From FEN-1297 sp021817845 (GTDB lineage Bacteria > Bacteroidota > Ignavibacteria > Ignavibacteriales > Ignavibacteriaceae): a stretch of 64,000 nucleotides of DNA. Below, piece after piece: positions 44,724 through 53,915 of the stretch; position 1 is the stretch's first letter, and every line of letters starts with the position of its first letter. The translations under genes and the position numbers were made by a program. The stretch is from assembly GCA_021817845.1 (NCBI GenBank), contig JAKAFW010000012.1:1-64000 (forward strand), in the 5' to 3' direction. The notes beneath the pieces were generated by a model. The model was not told where the DNA came from. It did no database searches and saw nothing but the letters and a program-made list of their open reading frames with translations.

Positions 44724-45581
44724 ATGAATGGAAATTTAAAGTTAGCTGTGCAAAAAAAAGGTAGATTAACCGAAAAATCACTTGAGCTCTTGCGCCATTG
44801 CGGATTGGAAATTGAAAATTACTCCGAACGACTTGTCATTACTGTGCGAAATTTTCCAATGGATATCTTATTCCTTCGCGATGATGATATTCCAGAATAT
44901 GTACAGGACGGAGTAGCGGATATAGGCATAGTTGGAGAAAATGTTATATACGAAAAGCAATCGAAAACGGATACTTTGGAAAAACTCGGTTTTGGAAAAT
45001 GCAGCCTGCAACTTGCCTACCCCGAAAATAAAGAATTAAAAACTCTAGGAGATGTGAATGGCAAAATTATTGCAACCACTTATCCGAAGATTCTTAAAGA
45101 TTTCCTAAATAAAAATAATCTCGATGCGAAAATTATTGAACTTAGTGGCTCTGTTGAGATAGCTCCGTCACTCGGCATTGCGGATTTAATTTGTGATATT
45201 GTCTCTACCGGCAATACATTAATGATGAACAAGCTTAAAAAATCATTTAAAGTTTTTGATTCCGAAGCGGTGTTGATCTCTTCGAGCAATGGTAATAACA
45301 AAAGTGTAATCATAAATGATCTTCTTGGTAGAATTCGTTCGGTTCTGAAAGCACGATCCTCAAAATATTTGATGATGAATATCCCTAAGAATTCTCTTGA
45401 TGAAATTATCAGGATAATTCCTTCGTTAAAAAGCCCTACTGTTCTCCACCTAGCCGATGAACATTTGCTGGCTGTACATGCAGTAATACCGTCAGATACT
45501 TTTTGGCAAATCTTCGGAGAATTGAAGACTGCCGGTGCTTCTGGGATACTTTTACTTCCCATTGAGAATATGATTTTATGA
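44724..45581 (+). CDS. hisG: ATP phosphoribosyltransferase, long form
   Basis: First step of histidine synthesis: ATP + PRPP to phosphoribosyl-ATP, normally feedback-inhibited by histidine. The 285-residue length is that of the long form with a C-terminal regulatory domain (about 210-285), which needs no HisZ. It starts LKLAVQKKGRLTEKSLELL; GVADIGIVGENV and the PRPP loop region ADLICDIVSTGNTL are present. AAAGGATAA before the ATG is a ribosome-binding site. Overlaps hisD by four bases. Confidence 0.96.
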   Translation: MNGNLKLAVQKKGRLTEKSLELLRHCGLEIENYSERLVITVRNFPMDILFLRDDDIPEYVQDGVADIGIVGENVIYEKQSKTDTLEKLGFGKCSLQLAYPENKELKTLGDVNGKIIATTYPKILKDFLNKNNLDAKIIELSGSVEIAPSLGIADLICDIVSTGNTLMMNKLKKSFKVFDSEAVLISSSNGNNKSVIINDLLGRIRSVLKARSSKYLMMNIPKNSLDEIIRIIPSLKSPTVLHLADEHLLAVHAVIPSDTFWQIFGELKTAGASGILLLPIENMIL

Positions 45582-46864
45582 AAACTTATTTTTATCAAAA
45601 ACTTTCGAATTTAGAAAAGCATAATCTGCTGAAACGTCCTACCATTGATGTTGAAAAATTTTCGGTAATCGTTAAACCGATTCTTTTAGATATCAAAAAA
45701 AATGGTTTAAACGCTGCGTTGAAATATGCAAGACAATTTGACGGATTTATAGATAGTGAATTTAGGGTAACCCGGCAAGAATTTGAAGAAGCCGAAAAGA
45801 AGTTGGATAGTAAAATTAAGAAGGCAATTATAACGGCAGCAGAAAACATAAGGAAATTCCATTCCAAGCAAATACCTCAGTCTTATGAAATCGAAACAAT
45901 GGAAGGAATTAAATGTTCAAGAGAATTTAGGGCTATTGAAAATGTAGGTTTATATATACCCGGCGGAAGCGCGGTTCTTCCAAGTACCATGCTAATGCTT
46001 GGAATACCTGCTCAATTAGCAGGCTGTAAAAGGGTTGTTGTTTGCTCTCCGGCTAAAGAAGGAAAACTAAATTTCCCGCTTCTTTTTGCTGCGCAACTAT
46101 GCGGAATTGATGAGTTTTACAAAATCGGAGGCGCGCAAGCAATTGGATTGATGGCCTACGGTGATATAAACATTTCTAAAGTAGATAAAATATTTGGTCC
46201 TGGAAATCAATTTGTTACCACTGCTAAATTAATTGTAAGTGTTGACTTTGATGGTAGCGTCATTGATATGCCCGCAGGTCCAAGCGAAGTCTTAGTAATT
46301 GCAGATGAAAATACAAATCCTGAATTTGCTGCAGCCGACCTCTTGTCTCAGGCAGAACACGGCGCCGATTCACAAGTTGTTTTGGTTTCAACATCCGAAA
46401 ATCTTATTAATCAAATAAATAAAGCAATTAACGTTCAACTTGAAGATTTACCGAGAAAAGAGATAGCAAAGAAAGCCTTGGAAAAATCTTTTGCTCTGAT
46501 AGTTGAAAATATTGATGATGCGATATGCTTCAGCAATTCCTACGCTCCCGAGCATTTAATCTTAAATATTAATAATGCAGAGTCATATAAGTCAAAAATA
46601 ATCAATGCGGGTTCGGTATTTGTAGGACAGTATTCACCGGAAAGTGTCGGCGATTATGCATCTGGAACAAACCATTCTCTTCCAACTTACGGTTATGCGA
46701 AAACCTACGGAGGGGTTTCGGTGGAAGGTTTTATGAAGTCAATGACTTTTCAAAAACTTTCCAAAGCGGGACTTAAAAATATTTCAGGAACGGTTGAAAC
46801 ATTAGCAGAAGTTGAAGAATTAATTGCCCATAAAAATGCCGTAAGAATTAGAACAGCGGAATGA
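45578..46864 (+). CDS. hisD: Histidinol dehydrogenase
   Basis: Oxidises histidinol to histidine in the last two steps, using NAD and zinc. The 428 residues have the family signature region IGGAQAIGLMAYG, then IFGPGNQFVTTAKLIV and DMPAGPSEVLVIAD, the catalytic Glu-His in SYAPEHLIL and the zinc-site GTNHSLPT. It overlaps hisG by four bases and is five bases from hisC. Confidence 0.96.
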   Translation: MKTYFYQKLSNLEKHNLLKRPTIDVEKFSVIVKPILLDIKKNGLNAALKYARQFDGFIDSEFRVTRQEFEEAEKKLDSKIKKAIITAAENIRKFHSKQIPQSYEIETMEGIKCSREFRAIENVGLYIPGGSAVLPSTMLMLGIPAQLAGCKRVVVCSPAKEGKLNFPLLFAAQLCGIDEFYKIGGAQAIGLMAYGDINISKVDKIFGPGNQFVTTAKLIVSVDFDGSVIDMPAGPSEVLVIADENTNPEFAAADLLSQAEHGADSQVVLVSTSENLINQINKAINVQLEDLPRKEIAKKALEKSFALIVENIDDAICFSNSYAPEHLILNINNAESYKSKIINAGSVFVGQYSPESVGDYASGTNHSLPTYGYAKTYGGVSVEGFMKSMTFQKLSKAGLKNISGTVETLAEVEELIAHKNAVRIRTAE

Positions 46865-46868
46865 AGTA

Positions 46869-47921
46869 ATGGATATAAATAGACTTGTCAGAAAAAATAT
46901 TTTAGAACTTAAACCCTACACATCGGCCAGGGATATTTACGAAGGTGACGGTATTTTGCTCGATGCAAATGAGAACAGTTTTGGTTCAACCTTTACCGAA
47001 ATTGAAGGATTAGACCTTAACCGTTATCCGGATCCGCATCAAAACGATTTACGAAAGATTGTTTCTGACTATTTATCGATCAGACGGGAAAGTTTATTCT
47101 TTGGAGTTGGTTCTGACGAAATTATCGATTTGCTTATTAGAATTTTTTGCGAGCCGGGTAGAGATAATGTAATTATTCCTGAACCTACTTATGGTATGTA
47201 CAAAGTAGCAAGTGATATTAATAACGTTGAAACAATTAGTGTTCTTCTTACTGATCAATTTCAAATAGACTTTAATGAAATTGAAAAAGTATATAATTCA
47301 AACTCAAAAATTATTTTCCTCTGCTCGCCGAATAATCCAACGGCAAACCTGCTCAATAAAAAAGACGTAGCCAGGCTTTGTGAAAAATATAATTCAATCA
47401 TAGTTGTTGATGAAGCATATATTGATTTTTCATTAAAAGGAACGCTCATTGACGAATTGAAAAAATATAATAACCTCGTCATATTAAGGACATTCTCCAA
47501 AGCATGGGGGTTGGCGGGGATACGTCTTGGCTACTGCATAGCGGACTTCGATTTGATTAAAATATTATTTAAAGTTAAAGCGCCTTATAACATAAGCACA
47601 TTAACTCGTTATGTATTAAGTAAAGCTTTTTTAAATTCTAAAACTAAGGATGAATATATACAATCCATAATAACAGAACGCGATAGACTAAAGCATCAAC
47701 TTGAAACTCTGAAGGGAATAGAAAATGTTTCCGACTCCGATGCAAATTTTCTTCTAATAAAATGTAAAAATCCAAAAGAAGTTCAAAAAAAATTAATGGA
47801 TAAGGGTATTATCGTAAGGGATAGAAGCAGTCAACCCAAATTGGAAGGTTGTCTAAGAATATCTGTTGGAAGTAAAGAAGAGAACGATTTACTTTGGGAT
47901 GTAATTAAAAATATTTTATAA
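46869..47921 (+). CDS. hisC: Histidinol-phosphate aminotransferase
   Basis: A 350-residue PLP enzyme of fold type I. LDANENSFG opens the substrate site, IFLCSPNNPTAN and VDEAYIDF hold PLP ring contacts, and the lysine that binds PLP is in LRTFSKAWGLAGIRLGY. It transaminates imidazole-acetol phosphate. Lies inside the his operon. Confidence 0.95.
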   Translation: MDINRLVRKNILELKPYTSARDIYEGDGILLDANENSFGSTFTEIEGLDLNRYPDPHQNDLRKIVSDYLSIRRESLFFGVGSDEIIDLLIRIFCEPGRDNVIIPEPTYGMYKVASDINNVETISVLLTDQFQIDFNEIEKVYNSNSKIIFLCSPNNPTANLLNKKDVARLCEKYNSIIVVDEAYIDFSLKGTLIDELKKYNNLVILRTFSKAWGLAGIRLGYCIADFDLIKILFKVKAPYNISTLTRYVLSKAFLNSKTKDEYIQSIITERDRLKHQLETLKGIENVSDSDANFLLIKCKNPKEVQKKLMDKGIIVRDRSSQPKLEGCLRISVGSKEENDLLWDVIKNIL

Positions 47922-47934
47922 ACAACAACTAAAA

Positions 47935-48828
47935 ATGTACAACGTAATAATTGATAATAAATTTTTTGAGTTAAAATTACCTGCATCAACGGGATTGATC
48001 AGCGGACTTAAAAAACTTTCGCAAAGAGGACTTGATATTTCCGTAAAGAATTTTGATTTATCTTCTGACGAAACATTAAAGCATATTTTGGAAATTGAGG
48101 GAATAAAAATTGGTAACAGTCAACAAAAGGATGAAAATTCATTTGTTATTTCTGTTGAGAAGTCATCTAATAAAAATTCAATTACGGTAAGGGACAAAAC
48201 GGAAATAAATAATTTCGAAAAAGCGGTTGATCTCATTATCTCAAGAATCCGTTCGTCATCTAAATTCAGGAAAACAAAAGAAACTGAAATAAAAATAGAT
48301 TTGTCCCTTGACGGTAAAGGAATTGCAGAAATAAATACAGGCATTGGCTTTTTTGATCACATGTTAGAACAAATTGCAAAACACGCAAATGTTAATCTGA
48401 AAGTCGAAGTCAAAGGCGATCTTCATGTAGACGAACACCACACAGTGGAAGATGTAGGAATAACATTGGGACAAGCATTAAGCGAAGCACTTGGAGAGAA
48501 GCTGGGCATTAAACGTTACGGATATTTTCTACCCATGGACGACACAATTGCGAGGTGTGCTATTGATTTAGGCGGAAGATCATATTTAAATTTTAAATGC
48601 AAGTTTGAGAGAGAAAAAGTAGGAGAATTTCCGACCGAGTTAACGGAAGAATTTTTTCGAGGACTTTCAGCCGGCTTAAAAGCAAATATCTTTATTAGAG
48701 CAAAAGGAAAAAATGATCATCATAAAATTGAGGCAATATTTAAGGCTTTTGCAAAATCATTAAACGAAGCTTGCCGGTTAGACGAAAGAAACAAAGGAAC
48801 GCTTCCATCAACAAAAGGAGTTTTATGA
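47935..48828 (+). CDS. hisB: Imidazoleglycerol-phosphate dehydratase with an unassigned N-terminal extension
   Basis: The dehydratase domain runs from about residue 111 to 297: FRKTKETEIKIDLSLDGKG, TGIGFFDHMLEQIAKH, the metal-binding DEHHTVEDVG and NDHHKIEAIFKAFA. Two manganese sites are thus complete. The first 110 residues are extra. Many Bacteroidota HisB proteins carry a HAD histidinol-phosphate phosphatase of about 165 residues there, but this extension is shorter and lacks a DxDxT motif; GLISGLKKLSQRGLDISVKNFD recalls only part of a HAD cap. It may be a decayed phosphatase. The histidinol-phosphate step therefore needs another enzyme. Confidence 0.93.
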   Translation: MYNVIIDNKFFELKLPASTGLISGLKKLSQRGLDISVKNFDLSSDETLKHILEIEGIKIGNSQQKDENSFVISVEKSSNKNSITVRDKTEINNFEKAVDLIISRIRSSSKFRKTKETEIKIDLSLDGKGIAEINTGIGFFDHMLEQIAKHANVNLKVEVKGDLHVDEHHTVEDVGITLGQALSEALGEKLGIKRYGYFLPMDDTIARCAIDLGGRSYLNFKCKFEREKVGEFPTELTEEFFRGLSAGLKANIFIRAKGKNDHHKIEAIFKAFAKSLNEACRLDERNKGTLPSTKGVL

Positions 48829-49409
48829 TTGCACTAATCGATTACGGTGCAGGTAACGTTGCCTCGGTTGCAAATGCGCTGACAGAGCTTAAGCAGGAAT
48901 TTATAATTACAAGTAACGAAGCAGAAATATGCCGCGCACAAAAAATCATTTTCCCAGGTGTAGGAGAAGCTTCCTATGCAATTAGGCAGCTTCATTTATT
49001 AAATCTTTTTACTGTTTTGCGTATTGTAAAAAAGCCCATGCTTGGTATCTGTCTTGGGATGCAGTTGATGGCGGATTTTTCTAAAGAAGGAAACGTGACC
49101 TGTCTTGGAATATTCTCCGTAACGGCAGAAAAATTTGATGAAAGCAAAACAAAAGTTCCACATATGGGGTGGAACGACATTGAAATTGTAAAAGAAAGCA
49201 AACTCTTCAAGGGTATAAAGAGCGGAGAAAGGTTTTACTTCGCAAATTCTTATTACTTACCGGTGTGCCCGTTTACAACCTCAATTTCAAACAACGAAAT
49301 TAACTTTTCATCTTCGCTTGAAAAGGATAATTTTTATGGCGTACAATTTCACCCTGAAAAATCAGGAAGCGCCGGATTAAGAATATTAAAAAACTTTATT
49401 GAATTATGA
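48825..49409 (+). CDS. hisH: Imidazole glycerol phosphate synthase, glutamine amidotransferase subunit
   Basis: HisH releases ammonia from glutamine and passes it to HisF. The 194-residue form from 48825 begins IALIDYGAGNVASV; the nucleophile Cys is in GICLGMQ, and the His-Glu pair in VQFHPEKSG. This start overlaps the hisB stop (ATGA) and follows AAAGGAG, so the longer frame from 48771 is not used. Confidence 0.95.
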   Translation: MIALIDYGAGNVASVANALTELKQEFIITSNEAEICRAQKIIFPGVGEASYAIRQLHLLNLFTVLRIVKKPMLGICLGMQLMADFSKEGNVTCLGIFSVTAEKFDESKTKVPHMGWNDIEIVKESKLFKGIKSGERFYFANSYYLPVCPFTTSISNNEINFSSSLEKDNFYGVQFHPEKSGSAGLRILKNFIEL

Positions 49410-50125
49410 TAATAATTCCCGCCATAGATATTTTAGATAACGAAATTGTCCGCTTAACAAAAGGCAATTTTAATAACATCACATATTACCGGAACACGCC
49501 ATTCCAGCAAGCTCAGCTATATGAATCTCACGGCTTTGGCATGGTGCATATTGTTGATTTGAAAGGGGCAAAGACAGGAAAGTTTACCGCACTAGAAATA
49601 GCCAAAAAAATTAAAACTGAAACGAAACTCAAAATAGAGTTTGGCGGAGGAATAAGAGATGTAAAAACAGCCACAGAACTGATTTCTACCGGAATTGATT
49701 ATATAATAATCGGATCGCTTTCTGTAAAAAACAAAAACGAGTTTGAATTAATCGTTAAAAACAACTCACCCGAAAAAATTGTTAATGCAATTGATGTAGA
49801 AGATGATGAAGTAAAAATAACAGGCTGGACTGAAAAAACTTCGGTATCGGTTTATTCTCACATACAATATTGTTTATCGCTTGGAGTAAAAAAGGTTCTA
49901 TGCACCGATATCTCCAAAGATGGGATGCTCGTCGGCTTAAATATGGAATTGTATAAAAATATTCTAATACGGTTCCCGGAAATAGAACTTATTGCTTCTG
50001 GTGGCATTAGAGATATTGAGGATGTAATAAATCTGAAACAAACAAATATATACGGAGTAGTTATAGGAAAAGCAATTTATGAAGACAAAATAGATTTAAA
50101 GGAGTTGGCGAAGATTGCTTTGTAA
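49406..50125 (+). CDS. hisA: Phosphoribosylformimino-5-aminoimidazole carboxamide ribotide isomerase
   Basis: A 239-residue TIM-barrel isomerase. IIPAIDILDNEIVRLTKG has the N-terminal catalytic Asp; GGGIRDVKTA and ASGGIRDIEDV are the two phosphate-binding halves, and TDISKDGMLVG carries the second catalytic Asp. It overlaps hisH by four bases and hisF by eleven. Confidence 0.95.
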   Translation: MIIIPAIDILDNEIVRLTKGNFNNITYYRNTPFQQAQLYESHGFGMVHIVDLKGAKTGKFTALEIAKKIKTETKLKIEFGGGIRDVKTATELISTGIDYIIIGSLSVKNKNEFELIVKNNSPEKIVNAIDVEDDEVKITGWTEKTSVSVYSHIQYCLSLGVKKVLCTDISKDGMLVGLNMELYKNILIRFPEIELIASGGIRDIEDVINLKQTNIYGVVIGKAIYEDKIDLKELAKIAL

Positions 50126-50870
50126 AAGAATTATTCCTTGTCTTGATATAAAAGATGGTCGCGTTGTGAAGGGAACAAACTTTGTAAATTTAGTTGATGC
50201 TGGTTCTCCGGTTGAACTTGCATCGCGCTATTCAAAAGAAGGTGCGGATGAATTGGTCTTTCTTGATATAACAGCCTCTACCGAAAAGAGAAAAACATTA
50301 ATTTCGCTTGTAAGCGAAGTAGCAAAAGCAATCAGAATCCCATTTACCGTTGGAGGAGGAATTTCTGAAATCAACGATATTGAAGCTTTGCTGAAAGCAG
50401 GTGCAGATAAAGTATCGCTGAATTCTTCAATCGTGAAAAATCCTAAGTTGATTTCGGAAGCAGCCAAACGGTTTGGAAGCCAGGCTGTTGTTGCTGCTAT
50501 CGATATAAAGAATAACCGAAAAGAATATAAGGTTTATATAAAAGGCGGAAGAGAAGAGACCGAACTTGTTGGTTTGGATTGGTGCAAAAAAGCAGCAGAG
50601 CTTGGTGCCGGAGAAATTTTATTAACCTCTATGGATAAAGACGGAACGAAAGACGGCTACGATAACGATTTTTTAAGACTCGTTACGTCTAGTGTTTCAA
50701 TCCCCGTAATTGCTTCCGGTGGCGCCGGCAAGAAAGAGGACTTTTTAGATGCATTCAAATTGGCGAATGTTGACGCGTGTCTTGCCGCAAGTCTTTTTCA
50801 TTTTAATATTCTGCCGATAGCTGAATTAAAAAACTATTTAAGCAATAACGGAATTACAGTAAGAATTTAA
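50115..50870 (+). CDS. hisF: Imidazole glycerol phosphate synthase, cyclase subunit
   Basis: A 251-residue TIM barrel that makes imidazole glycerol phosphate and AICAR using ammonia from HisH. CKRIIPCLDIKDGRVVKGTNF holds catalytic Asp11-like residue; TVGGGISEINDIEALL and ASGGAGKKEDFLDAF are the phosphate loops; TSMDKDGTKDGYD has the second Asp. Start is TTG at 50115 inside the end of hisA. Confidence 0.95.
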   Translation: MLCKRIIPCLDIKDGRVVKGTNFVNLVDAGSPVELASRYSKEGADELVFLDITASTEKRKTLISLVSEVAKAIRIPFTVGGGISEINDIEALLKAGADKVSLNSSIVKNPKLISEAAKRFGSQAVVAAIDIKNNRKEYKVYIKGGREETELVGLDWCKKAAELGAGEILLTSMDKDGTKDGYDNDFLRLVTSSVSIPVIASGGAGKKEDFLDAFKLANVDACLAASLFHFNILPIAELKNYLSNNGITVRI

Positions 50871-50882
50871 ACGGAAAAAATC

Positions 50883-51497
50883 GTGGATAAAATAAATTTA
50901 CCGGAATTAAATTTTGAAAAATTAAACGGGCTTGTCCCCGCAATTGTTGTCGATAAAAGCAGCGATAAGGTTTTGATGCTCGGTTTTATGAATAAAACTG
51001 CCCTTGAGAAAACTATCGAAACTAAACTTGTTACATTTTTCAGCAGAACAAGAAATGAACTTTGGACGAAAGGAGAATCCTCCGGGAATTTTCTTCACCT
51101 TATTGAAATTAAACCTGACTGCGATAACGATACTCTTCTTATTTATGCTGTGCCAGACGGCAATACTTGCCACACTGGAAATTATTCATGTTTCGGTATA
51201 GAGAAAGGGTCGCAATTACATTTCTTAAATGAATTATTTGATTTAATTAAGAAAAGAAAAATTGAACAGCCTGAAAATTCTTACACAACGAGTTTATTCA
51301 ATTCAGGAACAAACAGGATAATCCAGAAAGTTGGTGAAGAAGCTATCGAAACAGTAATTGCCGCTAAAAATCGCGACAAGAATGAAATAATTAACGAAAC
51401 ATCGGATTTAATTTACCATTTATTTGTAATGCTTGCTGAGCAAGACATTGATTTTGAGGAGATTGTAAAAAACCTTAAAAAGCGTCATAATAAATAA
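50883..51497 (+). CDS. hisI: Bifunctional phosphoribosyl-AMP cyclohydrolase / phosphoribosyl-ATP pyrophosphatase
   Basis: A 204-residue HisIE fusion. Residues 1-110 are the cyclohydrolase: LGFMNKTALEKTIET, SRTRNELWTKGESSGN, the metal-binding DCDNDTLL and zinc cysteines in CHTGNYSCFG. Residues 110-204 are the pyrophosphatase with GEEAIETVIAAKNRDKNEIINETSDLIYH. It completes steps two and three and is the last his gene in the operon. Confidence 0.95.
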   Translation: MDKINLPELNFEKLNGLVPAIVVDKSSDKVLMLGFMNKTALEKTIETKLVTFFSRTRNELWTKGESSGNFLHLIEIKPDCDNDTLLIYAVPDGNTCHTGNYSCFGIEKGSQLHFLNELFDLIKKRKIEQPENSYTTSLFNSGTNRIIQKVGEEAIETVIAAKNRDKNEIINETSDLIYHLFVMLAEQDIDFEEIVKNLKKRHNK

Positions 51498-51517
51498 AAT
51501 TTATTTAGATTTGCACA

Positions 51518-51925
51518 ATGTATTCTGCCTTTGAATCTGAAATAAAAATTCGACCTGATGATATAGACTTAAATAATCATGTTCACAACACAAAGTATTT
51601 AGATTTTGTGTTAGCTGCACGTTATGAACAAATGGTAAAAGACTATAAAATGTCAATGGAAGATTTTCATAGACTTAATTTTAATTGGGTCGTAAGTGTT
51701 ACACACATTGAATATAAGCGTTCTCTTAAGCTTGACGATAAAATAATAGTGCGAACGCAAGTAGACTCTGTCAATGGAGCGCAATCAAAAGTAAATTTTT
51801 GGATAATAAAAAAAGAAACTGAGAAAATTGCCGCAGAAGGACATCTCATTTATACAATGGTTTCTTTGAAAACCGGCAGACCTGTGAGAATACCGAATGA
51901 AATCATTGAAAAATATTCCATTTAA
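51518..51925 (+). CDS. Acyl-CoA thioesterase, 4HBT hotdog fold
   Basis: A 135-residue hotdog protein with IRPDDIDLNNHVHNTKYLDFVLAARYE, the pattern of YbgC/FadM-like thioesterases (Asp near 18, His near 22). Such enzymes hydrolyse acyl-CoA or acyl-ACP thioesters in the cytoplasm. The preferred acyl chain is not predictable. It starts 20 bases after hisIE; a TAGATTTG box at 51506-51513 may give it a separate, nearly leaderless transcript. Confidence 0.86.
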   Translation: MYSAFESEIKIRPDDIDLNNHVHNTKYLDFVLAARYEQMVKDYKMSMEDFHRLNFNWVVSVTHIEYKRSLKLDDKIIVRTQVDSVNGAQSKVNFWIIKKETEKIAAEGHLIYTMVSLKTGRPVRIPNEIIEKYSI

Positions 51926-51949
51926 TATTTAGTATAAAAGAATTTTACT

Positions 51950-52999
51950 ATGCAAGAATTTTTAAATAGATCGTATTTTGGGAATACCATTTTTCATTAT
52001 TTAACATTTCTGATAGTCTTTCTTTTCGGGATTTTAATAATATATATTTTAAAGAAAATTGTTCTTAACAGAATAAAATCGTGGACAGAAAGAACCAACA
52101 CTACCTTAGAGCTGCCATTAGTTAAAGGGATACAAAAATTAGTTGTTCCTTTTCTTTATTACATAGCATTTTACTCTGCGTTCAAAACATTAGAATTAAA
52201 CCGGGACTTTACGCATGCGTTTGACGTAATTTCTACAATTATTTTAACTTTTCTGATTATCAAATTAATTATCGCATCGCTTCAATACTTTTTCTCTACA
52301 TATCTGAATCGACAAGAAGGCGGTGCGGAAAAGTTTAAGCAGCTTAAAGGAATTTCATCACTAATTTCTGTTTTAGTGTGGGTAATCGGATCAGTTTTTC
52401 TCTTAGATAATCTGGGATTTAAAGTATCCGCAGTAGTTACCGGATTGGGAATCGGTGGCATAGCAATAGCGTTAGCCTCTCAAGCTGTGCTGAAAGATTT
52501 GTTTAGCTATCTTGTAATATTCTTTGATCGTCCCTTTGAAATTGGAGATTCAATAACTGTAGGCGATAAGACCGGGACAGTTGAACGGATCGGAATTAAG
52601 ACTACACGTCTACGCGGACTCGGCGGTGAGCAATTAATATTTTCTAATACAGACCTTACCGATTCGCGCATTCACAATTATAAACGAATGGAAAAACGTA
52701 GAGTAGTGCTTAGCCTTGGGGTAACATATCAAACTTCACTGGAAGAATTGAAAGAAATTCCGGAAATTGTTAAAAGAATAATTGAAGCCCAGCCAGAAGT
52801 TACTTTTGATAGAGGACATTTTACAACACTAGGAGACTCAAGCTTGAATTTTGAAGTAGTTTATTATGTGAATAGTTCTGATTACACAAAATTTATGGAT
52901 GCTCAACAAGCAATTAACTTGAAAATATTTGATGAGTTTAATACTAGAAAAATTGAATTTGCTTATCCTACACAAACTCTTTTTCTTAGTAAAGACTGA
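51950..52999 (+). CDS. MscS-family mechanosensitive channel
   Basis: A 349-residue membrane protein with about four helices. The pore helix region reads VSAVVTGLGIGGIAIALASQAVLKDLFSYLVIFFDRPFEIGDSI, the Gly/Ala-packed TM3 of MscS, followed by the beta domain (VGDKTGTVERIGIKTTRLRGLGGEQLIFSN) and the C-terminal vestibule. It opens under membrane tension to release solutes on hypo-osmotic shock. It has two to three helices before TM3, more like YbdG-sized channels than minimal MscS. Confidence 0.92.
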   Translation: MQEFLNRSYFGNTIFHYLTFLIVFLFGILIIYILKKIVLNRIKSWTERTNTTLELPLVKGIQKLVVPFLYYIAFYSAFKTLELNRDFTHAFDVISTIILTFLIIKLIIASLQYFFSTYLNRQEGGAEKFKQLKGISSLISVLVWVIGSVFLLDNLGFKVSAVVTGLGIGGIAIALASQAVLKDLFSYLVIFFDRPFEIGDSITVGDKTGTVERIGIKTTRLRGLGGEQLIFSNTDLTDSRIHNYKRMEKRRVVLSLGVTYQTSLEELKEIPEIVKRIIEAQPEVTFDRGHFTTLGDSSLNFEVVYYVNSSDYTKFMDAQQAINLKIFDEFNTRKIEFAYPTQTLFLSKD

Positions 53000-53010
53000 T
53001 TTACTTAATG

Positions 53011-53904
53011 TTATGATAAAATATTTGTTTGTATAAAATTATCATATAAAAAATCATTCTCCGGAAGCGCTCCGTTCACCATTATAATTTTCCCCGCAAA
53101 CTCAGAGGCAAGTTTATTTGTTTTTTCTAAGCTCCATTCATTCAAGTAACCAAGGCATAGCATTGCCGCATAAGCATCGCCGGCACCCACTGTATCTACT
53201 ACGTTTTCAACTTCACTTTTGTAATGATTCATTATCCCATCCTTATAAAGCATTGCACCGTTTTCACCTTGAGTAATGCATACCAAATCTATTTCAAAAT
53301 ATTCTGAAAGAATTTTTGCCAATTGAAATTCATCAACTTTATTTTTCAATAGCAGATTATTTACAATTTTTAATTCATCATTGTTAAGTTTTAATACATT
53401 TGCCGCGCTAAGAGACGATTTAATGGTTTCCACATTATAAAAATTTTGACGAAGGTTCAAATCACAAAAATATTTTATCCTTTTGCAGAATAAAGATTGC
53501 AGGGTTTTTCTTGATTGTTCCCCTCTTTGAGCCAATGTTCCAAAATATAAGCAATCGGTTTCCTCTTCGATAAGGCTGGTTAGTCTTTGAGAATATTCTA
53601 TGAAGTCATAAGCTTGGTTAAGCTCAATTTCCCAATGCGGAATTTTATTTCTGTCCAGGTTAGCGCTCGCAGAGCCGGTAGGGTTTTCATTATCAATTTG
53701 GACATACTTTGTAGACATATCATGATTTATCATAAAGTTCACTATTTCATTGCCGGTTTTATCGTTACCAATCCTGCTTATAAAATTTCCGTACCCGGTT
53801 AATCTTTTAATATGATAAATAAAATTGAATGGAGCGCCTCCAAGTTTTTTAAATCCCGGATAGACATCAAACAATATTTCACCGAACGAAGTCACGTTTT
53901 TCAT
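53011..53904 (-). CDS. PfkB-family sugar kinase, fructokinase-like
   Basis: A 297-residue ribokinase-fold kinase. FDVYPGFKKLGGAPFNFIYHIKRL and the C-terminal DTVGAGDAYAAMLCLGYL, with the catalytic Asp in GAGD, are present. Opening GEILFDVYP and GGAPFN are usual in fructokinases, so phosphorylation of fructose is likely but not proven. It lies 11 bases downstream of the DUF1624 gene on the same strand. Confidence 0.85.
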   Translation of the reverse strand: MKNVTSFGEILFDVYPGFKKLGGAPFNFIYHIKRLTGYGNFISRIGNDKTGNEIVNFMINHDMSTKYVQIDNENPTGSASANLDRNKIPHWEIELNQAYDFIEYSQRLTSLIEEETDCLYFGTLAQRGEQSRKTLQSLFCKRIKYFCDLNLRQNFYNVETIKSSLSAANVLKLNNDELKIVNNLLLKNKVDEFQLAKILSEYFEIDLVCITQGENGAMLYKDGIMNHYKSEVENVVDTVGAGDAYAAMLCLGYLNEWSLEKTNKLASEFAGKIIMVNGALPENDFLYDNFIQTNILS

Positions 53905-53915
53905 TTAGAGTTGTT

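Noticed and set aside
48771..48824. hisH starting inside hisB at 48771
   Set aside because: The added residues are basic and unrelated to HisH; ATGA overlap and AAAGGAG fix 48825.
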